Of a stretch of DNA of 64,000 nucleotides, positions 25,154 to 36,100 are shown piece by piece. How positions within the stretch are numbered: position 1 is the first letter of the stretch; every line of letters starts with the position of its first letter. Source of the DNA: Anastatus disparis (Eukaryota > Arthropoda > Insecta > Hymenoptera > Eupelmidae); contig JAFFSR010000237.1 of NCBI GenBank assembly GCA_017163975.1, positions 9,052,001 to 9,116,000 on the forward strand. The letters are read 5' to 3'. The position numbers and the translations under genes are program-made. The notes under the pieces were generated by a model, which ran no database searches, was not told the origin of the DNA, and saw nothing but the letters and a program-made list of their open reading frames with translations.

Positions 25154-25565
25154 ATAACTTTGTAAAATAAGCAAAGAAATTTTTTTGAAAAACCAGAAAC
25201 TAAAGTTAAAAGTTATAAATAAAAATTTTTAAACTATTACAAAAGTTTAACTTGTACAAAAGTTATATGGAAATAAAAGAAATAATTATAAAAATACAAT
25301 AACTAAAAGGGCAGTGAATAAATTAAAGTTGGCTTTCCAACAATTTTTGAGATATTATTTTATTTTTTTTCTTATTTTTCAACGGAAAGTTTGTTTGAAT
25401 GAAGAATATGAAAGCATTTAAATTGTGTTTCGAGGAAGTTATTTTTAAATTTATATTCGATTCTGTGTAATATAAAGATACAAAACAATTTAAATTAAAT
25501 GTTATGCTTTTCATAACATTTGAATAGAAGGTCTCATTTGTTTTTTATAACCATATCATTAAACA
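25154..25565 (+). repeat. Dispersed 0.4-kb repeat, copy A
   Basis: Aligns end to end with 30816-31222 in the same orientation. Landmarks shared in order: TAACTTTGTAAAATA; CTATTAC.AAAG followed by AACTTGTA.AAAAGTTATAT; AATAAAAGAAATAAT; ACTAAAAG; ATTAAAGTT; TTTGTTTGAA; AAGGTC.CATTT; ATATCATTAAA. The copies differ by many substitutions and small indels, so they are old. In both, a minus-strand frame stays open for about 60 codons or more (25323-25514 here), but the peptide matches no family I know. Confidence 0.8.
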
Positions 25566-26628
25566 TTTAAATTAATTTTTTATCAACGCTTACATTTTTT
25601 TTAAGGTATATACATAATATTTTCAAGCATATGAAACAACATAAAAATGATTAATATTTAATTAAAAATTTAATTTTTAGATTTACTTATGACTTTTCTC
25701 GGATAATTAATTTATTTTACTTCATATACTTTTTTAGAAAATTTTGACTATGATATTGAAAGATTAAAAATACTTTTACACTGATTGAAAGAGCATCTTC
25801 TGTGAAAAAAGTTTACGACAAATGAAAATCAAACTTTATACAACAATTTTAACTTTTATTTTCAGAATCCAGCGGAGTTAAAAGCAAAATTTGATAATCT
25901 TTTTTTCATTGTACTGTGAAAAAGTTTATTGTTATAAAAATAAGGAATTTGAATATTTTCACAGTCATCAAAACATTTTGATGGAAATACATTTACAAAA
26001 TAAATCTAATTTATTAACAAAGTCCTGCTTTGGTTTGAAAAGAGTTTTTATTTTTAGACAATTAAAGTTTGACACGAGGCAGCCCAGAAGCGTTTCCAAT
26101 TAAATTTTTCCAGACGGAGATAACATCGGCACCAATTTCCTGACAGAAAAGCGAAAAAATAAAATCCTTTAGCATCAGGCAGAAGAATCATCCTGAAAAA
26201 TGTACATGGAGTTGTATGAAGGCACAAGTGCCTCCGACATAAAGAATAAGAAAACTTTTTCGTCGCAAGCTCTAAACTATAACGACGAGTTAATAACAAG
26301 TCTTCTGGTCGCTACTACTGTTGCAAATACAAAAAATTTTTCTCTTTCACTTTTTTATCTGCTTTTTAAACTAGGTAACATTTTTTTTTTTTTTAAAGAA
26401 AACTTAGATGGAATTGAAATATATAATATAATTTGTAGTTTTTTTTTTCAGCAAAGATATAAAAATATATTATTAAAGAATCATAGTTTGAAGGTGCTTT
26501 TTAAAGTATCCACTGATGCAGAAGAAGTAGAATTATCTGTCTTTGTCTCTCTCTTTTAACCATTTATTTAATTATATAAAAACCATCGTGAGCAGCGAGA
26601 AAAAGAATATGTAAATTTCATTATAATA
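25566..26628. other. Non-coding stretch, unrecognised frames
   Basis: AT-rich except for about 26.07-26.31 kb, which is more balanced and has opposite-strand frames (26054-26299 minus, 26200-26559 plus) without long simple repeats in the overlap. Neither resembles a known protein. Confidence 0.4.
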
Positions 26629-26762
26629 ACAAAATAATTTTATCACGACGTTTTTTAATATAATTTGACCCACCAAAATTTCATAAAAAAAAGATGGATC
26701 ATATTAACAACAGTTCCTAAGTCAAATTATAATTAAAAACTACGTGATAAAATTATGTTTTT
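26629..26762. mobile_element. Foldback / MITE-like inverted repeat
   Basis: AAAATAATTTTATCACG and TTAATATAATTTGAC in the left arm (about 26629-26669) pair with the right arm (about 26721-26762, GTCAAATTATAATTAA then CGTGATAAAATTATGTTTTT) as roughly 40-bp imperfect inverted repeats around a 50-bp spacer. No open frame. The right end lies about 5 bp before the target-site duplication of the neighbouring SINE. Confidence 0.7.
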
Positions 26763-26767
26763 ATAAT

Positions 26768-27011
26768 TATGAAAATTATTCTTTTAATTTATTTTTTTTT
26801 TAATTTTATTTAACGTTGCAGTATTTTTGCTATCATTACGATGCTAATTAGCGACGGAGGTTTCTCAGTTTGTTTGTGAACAAAGCATGTATATCGTATA
26901 CGGTGATGCTTGTATCAATCGGCTGCTGAGAGCGAGATTCGAACTCGAGTTCTCGAGATTATGAATCCATCGCTCTACCGACTAAGCCTGACGACCTCTA
27001 TGAAAATTATT
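26768..27011 (-). mobile_element. tRNA-derived SINE (Met-like head) with TSD
   Basis: A 13-bp direct repeat TATGAAAATTATT at 26768-26780 and 26999-27011 brackets a 218-bp element (26781-26998) read on the minus strand. The minus 5' end is a tRNA-like head with A box about 26973-26985 (TTAGTCGGTAGAG), a loop consistent with CAT anticodon (ATTCATAATC) and B box GAGTTCGAATC at 26936-26946. The acceptor stem does not pair, so it is not a functional tRNA. A unique body of about 120 bp follows and ends in an A/T-rich tail (T-rich on plus, about 26781-26805). A 5' tRNA head, A-rich end and perfect target duplication are diagnostic of a SINE. Confidence 0.85.
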
Positions 27012-30000
27012 TACTATATTTATATATAAGGGGGTTGCTATTTTTTTTAAACACTATTTAGTAAAGACAGTATATTCAGTCTTTTCTTAAGCTTGATAAT
27101 AATAGTACAAATTCTATCAACAATAAAATTTAAAAAAAAAACTAAATTTAAATAAATTGAAATTTTCAAGTAGCAACAATACGGATAAAAACAAGTTTAT
27201 TCTAAAGTACACAAAATCGTTCAACTATAACATCTAAGAATTTAGAATAGCATTATAAATCAGAAGAAACTTTAGAATCTATTTCAAGTAGACAAATGAA
27301 ATTGCCATGTCGTTCGTCGCATACAAATCCATCCTACCTTACACGCACATATATAACATGCCATTCTTCTACTTTTTTCTGAAGCACTCTTTCTTTCTTA
27401 AGTTGGTCAATTTTCTACAATATTTTTTCTTCTTATTTTCAAAGCTCTATATGTGCGCAAGATCGCAATAATTTCTTTACGGAAGTGTTGCTCTGGAGCT
27501 TTTTTCGATATATGTGTGCGCTTCTATTCTTTCTCTTTTATTCTTTCTCTCTTGGCGAGTAAAGAAACGTTATAAGGATAAAAGTAAGAAAAGAGACAAA
27601 AGTCGTAAGAAAGGTTAAAGAAGAAGCCATAAATACAAATGGAAAGGAAACGGGAACTCATGGGTGTTAACTTTTTTTTTTCTTTGCTTCTGCATTCTTT
27701 TCCTTTATGTACAATAATACCTTCACTTTAACATTGTCTATAATTCTCTTATTTTGAGTCGTTCACAATGCTTATCTCGAGCTTTAGTTTTTAAATAAAA
27801 ACAAATAAAGTTTGATGTACAATGTTATACTAAGAAAAAAATAAAATCAGATATTAATAAATACTATAAAAATGTTTTTATTATTTAATAATGATTAATT
27901 ATTATATTCTGATTATTATTAAATCTAATTTTAATTTTTAAACTTTCAAGTGAATCCTTTTTCCTTATTTAAAAATTTATTCTTGTGAAGCCTCTTAAAT
28001 TTATTCGATCGATTAAAAACAAATGAAATAAATAAAGTAAAATCTTCTACAAGTAAACTATTTAAATTGACTAAAAATGCAAAAGAGCTGAAAAAAAGAG
28101 AGAGAAAGAGTAGGCGGAAAGACATCAACGATAAAGTAAAAAGGATGAACATAATGAAGCGGCCGGAAATATTTAATTCCTTGTGCTACTGCACTCGTAG
28201 AGTCGCGTCAGCGAATGGAGATACATGGTTGACTCTTTCTCTCTCTCTCTCTCTCTCCCTCTTTTTCTCTTTCATTCTGGAATGAACGAATGAAAAAAAT
28301 AAAGAGAGAGAGAGAGAGAAAGAAGAAACAAGCGAGCGAGAGAAAAAAAAAGAGTACGACACGGTTTTTCGTGCAAGCACAGAATTAATTCGAAATGCTC
28401 TCCTGTATAATTCGTGCTGTTGGAAATGCTGACTTTAGTTACGAGGATTTTATATACGTTAAAAAAAAAATAAAATAAAAAATCCTCTTACCAGCACGCG
28501 CGACGAATTTTTAGCCAATCCTTCCCCCAAGGGTGACATATTACGTAATAACATATATGATGTGTATAATAGAAAAATAAAAGGAAAATTAGAATATAAG
28601 TTCGGTAGAAATTCATGAACTGAAGGTCATCTGTTTTACATGATTTTTTTTTCCTCTTTTTCGTGTCAATTTGTAAAAAAATTTTTTTTAATATATCTAT
28701 TTTTTTTTTTAATTTTTACCACGCGTTCTTTCGCCTTTGTAAAAATTAATACCGCGTAACTGTACGAGAGATGAAAAGAAGCTTTAAAAGTTCGCACTGA
28801 ATGAATACGATGGAAAAGTCCCCTTTTGAATTGTACAGAAAAGAGAATTTGGTTTATTTGATACTCGCTGACGTGGATTGATTTTTTCGTTTGATAGATT
28901 CTGAAAAAAAAGCTTCTAAAAAGTTTTTTTTAAGATTGAAATCGTCTAGACTCGCCGAGTAATTTTTTAATCAATTTCTATAAATGCATGAGTGACCCAG
29001 AACAAATTTTATTATCACTAATTGGATCAATAATTCATTGATGAGTAGAGTCTTCATGGCGATAAATAAATTATAATACTAAATTTAAACTAGATTTTAT
29101 ATAATATTTCGATCAATGCCTTTGGAATAAAATATATATACTATTTTAATCTTAAAAATAATGTTGACGCTATTGCAATCGTAATTAGAGCACCTTAATT
29201 AGTATGTTGAATAATTTTAAACAATTTTAGTCAACTTTCAACGAAAGTAATATAATTAGTCATTCATTATAATTGCAAGAACTACTTTAGTTTTAAAAAA
29301 ATACAAATTTTGCACGCCAATTATCATAATTATTTCATATATTGCTTCAAATAATGAATTTCACGGCTTAGCAATTTCGAAATACACTTTCAACACGCTA
29401 ATGCAGCTAACAAAAATAAAAAATAATGAAAAAAAAAAAAAGAAAAAAATATGCATTCAACCAAAAATTTAATTCTCGCGCATATCCAATATTCCAGGGA
29501 CGAAGACAATGCGTCATTTTAATAAATAGCCATCGCCCCACATTTACGAGCGTTACTTTCGCAATTATGACGCGTGAAATTTTGCCATTCGCTTTAAAAT
29601 TATCTCTCTTTCTCTCTTTCTTTCATCCCTCGCTCTCCCTTTTCTCCTCGTTTAACTATCTGCACTCCAAAGTACATTTGTGCACTCGTTCCACTTTGGC
29701 GAACACGCGGACAACAGCGAGAGAAAAAAAAAGGAAAAACATAGTCATACTTATAAAAATGAGGAAAGACTTTATAGTGCAATGTGCAGGTAGGTTTATT
29801 TATTGGAAAATTCAAGTTAAATATTTTGCCCAAGTTATATACATGCACACGACAAATTAATTTTAAGCATTTCATCGTTCATAAATGTACATCAAAAGAA
29901 TTCTGTACTTTCGTTGCTTTAGTTTTAGAGCTCCAATTTTTTTACCCAGTATAATAAATGCCTAGCGCACTTTGATAATTGTAAATGAATGAAAAAAAAA

Positions 30001-30815
30001 AAATTTATAAAAATGTAAAATAAATGAAGGATGGAATTTGTAAAGGGTATATATATTGCTACTGAAACAAGCGCTTTTCATTAATGCATACTTGGTTTAA
30101 TTATATTTATCAAGGTGAGCGCCTAGTAAACGCCTAGCTAACGGTAATTTGTATGTATGAGAGAGAGGGCTGTTGGCAAGGGTTAGAGGGAGTCAAGCAA
30201 ATTATTCATGGCATCGACTCCTCTTTTCTCATCTGATGAAAAAGACTTATTTACAGCGAAATTTACTAAATTATCCATTAAATTTGAGAAAATTCTTTCA
30301 TTAAAATTTATTATGTATTTCAATTATTTCTGGAAGATATTATAAAATGCATTTTTAAAATATAAAGATGATATTGTGTAAGCATTGCTAGAATTTTCAA
30401 ATTAATTTTTAATTAAATACGTTTTTACGTAAATATTACATATAGTTGAAATACGAGAGCTTTTATAAATTACAATAAATTTTTAAAATTCTAACGAAAC
30501 GTTAAGTTGATAAAAATATTAAAAGGTTATTTTGAATTAATAGTAGGAAAAGAATTTATAATTAACATGTTATTTTGAATAAGTTATGCGTCGTATACCA
30601 TTGGTATATGTTTGAAATATTTAAATATTTTTATTTACTGTACATTTTTTAAACTGAAAGTTTAATTAAAAAGTTCTTTTTACGTACACCGACAGATTTT
30701 AGTTTCACAATCCAAATTCATTTCTAATGAACGATAAATGAAAATATTACATAAAAATTATTTTCAAATTTCATAAATAATATATATTTTACATTTTATA
30801 AAATAATATATTACA
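27012..30815. other. Non-coding stretch
   Basis: AT-rich. Notable are a CT run at about 28231-28257 and a GA run at 28303-28321 that face each other and could pair, a short hairpin-like GAGGATTTTATA/ATAAAAAATCCTC pair at about 28443-28488, and T/CT tracts near 29.6 kb. The 144-codon frame at 29426-29860 is Lys- and Ser/Leu-rich low complexity. No RNA gene seen. Confidence 0.45.
28231..28321. repeat. Facing (CT)n and (GA)n microsatellites
   Basis: A CT-rich run (about 28231-28270) and a GA run (about 28303-28321) are separated by some 30 bases and are mutually complementary, giving a long imperfect simple-sequence hairpin. Confidence 0.8.
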
Positions 30816-31222
30816 GGTAACTTTGTAAAATAGAATTCTGAAACTAAAATTTAATATTGTAAACAAAAAATTCTAAGCTATTACGAAAGCTCAACTTGTA
30901 GAAAAGTTATATAAAAATAAAAGAAATAATGTTAAAGATGTATGACTAAAAGAACGTTGAACAAAATTAAAGTTATCTTTCTTACAACTTTTTGGATACT
31001 TTTTTGACTTGTATTTGTTGTATAAATTGAAATTTTGTTTGAACGAATAATAAAAAAAACATTTAAACTATATCTTGAGCAAGTACACGAGTGTAAAGTT
31101 GTTTTTAATATATACATTGGTTCAACAAAATATGAAAAATTTACAGGTTTAAAGTTGGAATTTTCTAAAACAATTGAATATAAGGTCACATTTATTTTGT
31201 ACAACAATATCATTAAATAATG
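30816..31222 (+). repeat. Dispersed 0.4-kb repeat, copy B
   Basis: Second copy of the repeat at 25154-25565, in direct orientation about 5.7 kb away. Copy B ends some 15 bp before the target-site duplication of the SINE at 31247. Its minus frame (30932-31213, 93 codons) covers the position of the open frame in copy A, with a loosely similar LN.F.F segment. That could be a trace of former coding sequence but is not convincing. Family unknown. Confidence 0.8.
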
Positions 31223-31236
31223 AAATACAATTTACT

Positions 31237-31618
31237 ATCAAAGCTTGAGCGCGGTGGCGTAATGGATAGAGCTCTTGCCTTCAACGCAGAGGGCATAGGT
31301 TCGAATCCTGGCCAGGTACCTCTAACTTTTTTTCGGAAGAAAAATAGTGTATGTGCCATTTATATCGCGACTCTTAAAAAATCCGACCTCATTGGGTATT
31401 GGTTGATTGTTGGTCACAAAAGTGGCTGACCATCCATCAGTAGTCAAAGTTCTCGGTATGGAGGGTCTGACAGTCTAGCCTGATGTAATGTGTTAAACGG
31501 ATACCGGACGGGGACTCCCTCGACTTCACCATATAAAAAAGGTTAATCATATAGATGACAATATCCTTTATATATTAATCTTTTTATTAAAAAAAAAAAA
31601 AAAAAACCATCAAAGCTT
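31237..31618 (+). mobile_element. tRNA-derived SINE (Arg-like head), poly(A) tail, TSD
   Basis: A complete SINE insertion. A 10-bp direct repeat ATCAAAGCTT (31237-31246 and 31609-31618) flanks a 362-bp element (31247-31608). The 5' head has the RNA polymerase III A box TGGCGTAATGG (31255-31265) and a perfect B box GGTTCGAATCC (31298-31308). GTGGCGTAATGGATA resembles the D arm of eukaryotic tRNA-Arg. The anticodon arm folds as CTTGC/GCAGA around CTTCAAC, giving anticodon TCA, so it is not a normal tRNA. The tRNA-unrelated body (about 31320-31588) ends in an uninterrupted A18 tail (31589-31606). Mobilisation would depend on a LINE reverse transcriptase elsewhere. The intact duplication and pure tail suggest a relatively young insertion. 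Confidence 0.93.
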
Positions 31619-33095
31619 ATAACTTTGACCGTATTCTACATTTCCCTCTACTCTAAGCAGAACGCAAGTTTATACCTATGCACCAGTACGCTGATTTGAG
31701 TATTGGGAAATATGACATCACTATACAGCTAACCAAGAAAGCGGCAAATCATCGAGAAATAACATTGTAACTTTGGTAGGATCGAAGTATTCTTATTATT
31801 CTAAACAGTTTTTAACATCATTACTTTTCAAAGTTTATAAAAATAGGTAGAAAGATTAATATCCAATCGGGTTGATAAAAATTTATAATTATTCAAAGTC
31901 TTGGAATTTTTTCCGTATATGTATTGTTTGCAGACAAGACAATAAAATCTTAACCCCGTATTTTTCCTATTTTTTTTTTTAACTTCGCACTGTCAAATAT
32001 GTGTCTAGCTTTAAAAATCTTTCCATCTATAAGTTTACTTTGTGCTTCGTTGTGATCGATTCAGTCCAAAATATTGACCATCGAAATATACATTTTCTCT
32101 CATAAACCTTATCTGTTCCATATTTACCCCAAGGCTTTCCACCATCTTGGTTAACTATATATGTTGTGTCATATTTCCTAATACGCTATTCTCTCTTTCG
32201 CTAAAGAAAATATGTTCGTGTGCACGCATGCGTTATCTTTTATACGTTAGATTGACATTGTGGAAATTACACTCGTGAGCACACGTGTATATTCTCCCTA
32301 TATCTTAGGGCAACACAGCAAATTTTTTGCCGATAATCGAGGACCGCATTCGTCCACGCGCCACTGATTAAACCTCGCTACCACTTGCGATTATTAGGGG
32401 TGCCATCAACCCATTACTACCATTCATAGCTTTAATTAAATTTAGTTATTAATTCGTAGTCATAAGACATTCACGCACTACATTCTTTCAGGTATAATCA
32501 TTACCGTCGTCCCAGGCCGAAAGATAACCACTTTTTGTTTTATTATTTATTCACTAACAATAATTTGTTTAAAAAAGCATAAACAAATAGTGTACACCCA
32601 GTTACTTTCCTATCTCAATCACCGTCCGTCTTCTACACCTCCTTCCTATCTGACCCTGGACATTTTGTATCAGATATTCGTCTTTTGAAAATTATTTCAA
32701 ATTTTGTAGAATTATAAAATTGTCTTAAGTCTAATATATACATTTAAAGTTGATGTACATCATTTAGATTCTCACTCTTAATACATCATGAAAATTATTA
32801 AACATCAAAACTTATGTTTACATTTCGCTATTATATATCATTATACAATAAATTATAACTTTTATCGTTGCTTATTTTTTCCTCTCCTCAAGATAAACGA
32901 ACATAAATAATATTCTCAAGCAGCAAAATGAAATAGTACGAAGAAAATTAAGCCTACAACAATGAATCATCATAATTCAAAAGACAGAAGGTTTATGCAC
33001 GTGTAGCATCATCACAATACAAGCTAAAAGCAAATAATTAATGCTGGCAACGTACGAAATTATGCTTTTGGAGTTCCGAATCCCGTATAAATACA

Positions 33096-33097
<2 letters not shown>

Positions 33098-33130
<33 letters not shown>
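33098..33130. repeat. (TA)n microsatellite
   Basis: Uninterrupted TA run of about 16 units. Confidence 0.95.
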
Positions 33131-33133
<3 letters not shown>

Positions 33134-36100
33134 AATTTTAATTATATACAAATCAGTCCAGCGATATGTACTTCATAAAGCTTATCATACGTGTAAATCC
33201 CAATGTAAAGCAATACATGCAATTCAGGGCTTTATATTTCGCATGCGCACACTACTGCGAGATTTCAAATTGAACCCACTACTTAAAATAATTGCCAGGA
33301 TTGATTGGTAGTGGTTGGGATTCTATTCGCCGTCAGTTTAGGTTACGCGCAATTTCAAAGTTAAAGAGAACGAGAAAGAGAGAGAGAGAGAGAACAAGAG
33401 AGTGAAATTATACGCGCATGCTCATTGCTACTGATTAGTCTTCGTACACAGATATATACATCTATATATACGTACCTATAGTTTAATGAATGAGCAAACG
33501 AGCTACGCACGCGACCAGAATTTTACCTTGTGGTATTGGAGAGGATTTAACCTAATGTACTGTGAGGGGGTGCGATTGCTTTTACAGTCATATACATATA
33601 TCCATATATACATACACACACATATATATATATTATATGTATACATACCCATATACACGTAGACATTGTTTTGTATTGATGTGTATACGCGCACGCCTTA
33701 TCAAGCGAGGAGAATTTAAGCGGATATAGCGCCTATTGTGAGCTATTTAGAGATTGTAAAGAAGATGCATTTGTCGATGCAGCTTTGTTCATCATTATGA
33801 AAAAGAAACGTTAAAAAATTTTGAACACACTGTCGAGTGCCAGAAGTTTAATTTAAAAATCTCAAGTTTTTGTTTCAGATGTATTTTATAAATTTTATTT
33901 ATTATTCCAATTTTAGGAACTGGAGTATAAATTAATATGAAAAAACTAAACTTATATTTATCGTTTAGACAAACAGAATTTATGAAGCATGCATTAAAGC
34001 CATTAATTTGATCAAATGATAATAAATTATTTCATTTGATAATCTCTATTCCTTCATTCGGTTCATTATTAATTGTAATAATTAAGTTGTTTGATTAATG
34101 CACCGGCAACAAAATGCAAAATTATCCTAATCCAATCGATAACCCATTGATGTTATTATTATTGTTGTTATACTGATAGTAAATTATATAGAAATTTTAC
34201 CATTCATTGGAAATCTCTTCAATTTTTAATGTATTTATGAACAAATGAAGGAAAAAAAAATAATCAATGGAGCAATTTAATTTTCTCAGAAGTTCATTGC
34301 GATTTATATACGATGAGGTCAAAAAGATTTATATATCATGCGCCACCTATCAAGGCGTGACGCCGCATTATAGAAGTCACGTAATCAAGTATATATGATT
34401 CACGGGAGTTTCGTATAGCTAAATTCTGAAAGGATAATCAATATTATTTATTTTGTTTAAAAGTTTAGTTTTTAGAATTAGAAACTTAAAATAATTATAA
34501 TTAATCTATTGAATTATTTTATGATTAAGACGCAAGTTTAATAATTAAGTTTTGATAATTAAAAATTAGTCGATATTTTTTTTAGAAAATATCATTCGAT
34601 TTTGCCAGTTAAAATTTATAAAGATTTTTTTACAAAATGATATTCAATTTTATTATATTTAATGTTTGTTTTTCCTTTAATATATTCAATTTGTACATAA
34701 ACTAATTTTATTCGTAATAAGCTAATTTTTTCATATTTTCTATGTTTACGAGCGATGAACGTAAAAAATAAAATTTAATGAATTTCTTTATAAGATTAGC
34801 CATCACAAAGCAATATTTGAGATCCATTGAATCCTCGAGATGATTATGAACAAGTGGTTATCATTTTCATTTTTCCATGTAGACATTACATTTACAACTC
34901 TTATTTTTTTATAAAAAAAAAAGTATTGTCAAGAAATGAAGAGAGAAGAAAAAAAAAGAGAGAAAAAAATAAAATGAGAAAAGTGAAGATAGACAATGAC
35001 AATGGGAACAAACACAGCTAGAGGCAATAATAAGGTTCGCGTTTTCTCCCTTTTTTCTGCAGTGGGGGGATATATCAAGCAGTACAATAGCCATAAGTGG
35101 AACGTAGAGGTTGAAATGCATGAATATTGCGTGTATATTGCGACTAGTGGGTAAGGGCTTTTCCTCTACTGCTCGTCAAAAGGCACTTAAAAGCCGCTAA
35201 ATAGGCATAACGCAAGCGTAACCTGTTTTCCTTTTTTTTCCTTTTTTCAATTTTCATTTGAAATAACGTTATAATGAAATTCGAATATTTTAGAAATCAT
35301 TTGTACTTATATTCAAAAACCATTCATTTATTTGACTATATGTTTGAATTATTGCGATTATCAATCACATTTATAGAATCAAAAAACTTTTTTTATCGAA
35401 AAACAAATAAAATTGTTCATTTTTCTCAGTATACGCATAGGTTTTTTTTATATTTTAATAATAAAATAAAATTTACTGTTTTTAAAATATAACCATACCT
35501 TCAACAGAATCTCGTTACATGTATCTTTTACTCAAAAAAAAAAAAAAAAATTTTGAAAGGTTTCGTTCCATTACAAAAAATTATCAAAAACAAACATACA
35601 AAGATTTACAGATTCAATATTCGTTAGATTTGTGAACATTTTTATTTTTTGAAATAACGTAAATTCACATTAAAAATAAAAAGTTAAAAAGCTATTGGCT
35701 AGTATCAATATTTTTTCATATAAGGTTAATAAAAAGAAAATTGTATTGTCTATCGAAGAGAAAAAAAATATTGAAATTTTCAAATGCATATACGATTTTT
35801 AATCTGACTTTATTGATACTTATACTGTATGCAACTTAACTTTTGCAATATCTGCAGCGTTTATATAGAATCGGAACAAATGAAAACGCCGATACAAATG
35901 TAACTACGGTAAACGTACTTTTATTTAAAACATTTTCATTTATCACTATTTACTAAGTATTCTTTATTTTTTTTTTTATTTCGTGCTCAATATTCCATAA
36001 TTTTGAAAATTTATTGTAACAATTTCAAAAGGCCGTATTTCAGTTTGAAATTGATAAACAAACGTATGTGTGCTTTTTGCAAAATTTTGAAATTTATTTA

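Noticed and set aside
26345..26382. Plus-strand T-rich tract with ACTAG|GTAACA
   Set aside because: Donor lacks the +5 G, and the tract is part of general T-richness.
26936..26998. Functional tRNA-Met
   Set aside because: Internal promoter boxes are present but the acceptor stem does not pair and a target duplication brackets the unit; it is a SINE head.
31220..31429. 69-codon plus-strand frame
   Set aside because: Runs through the tRNA-like head of the SINE, so it is not a gene.
32478..32498. Plus-strand CATTCTTTCAG|GTATAA as a ratchet site
   Set aside because: Good acceptor but poor donor (GTATAA).
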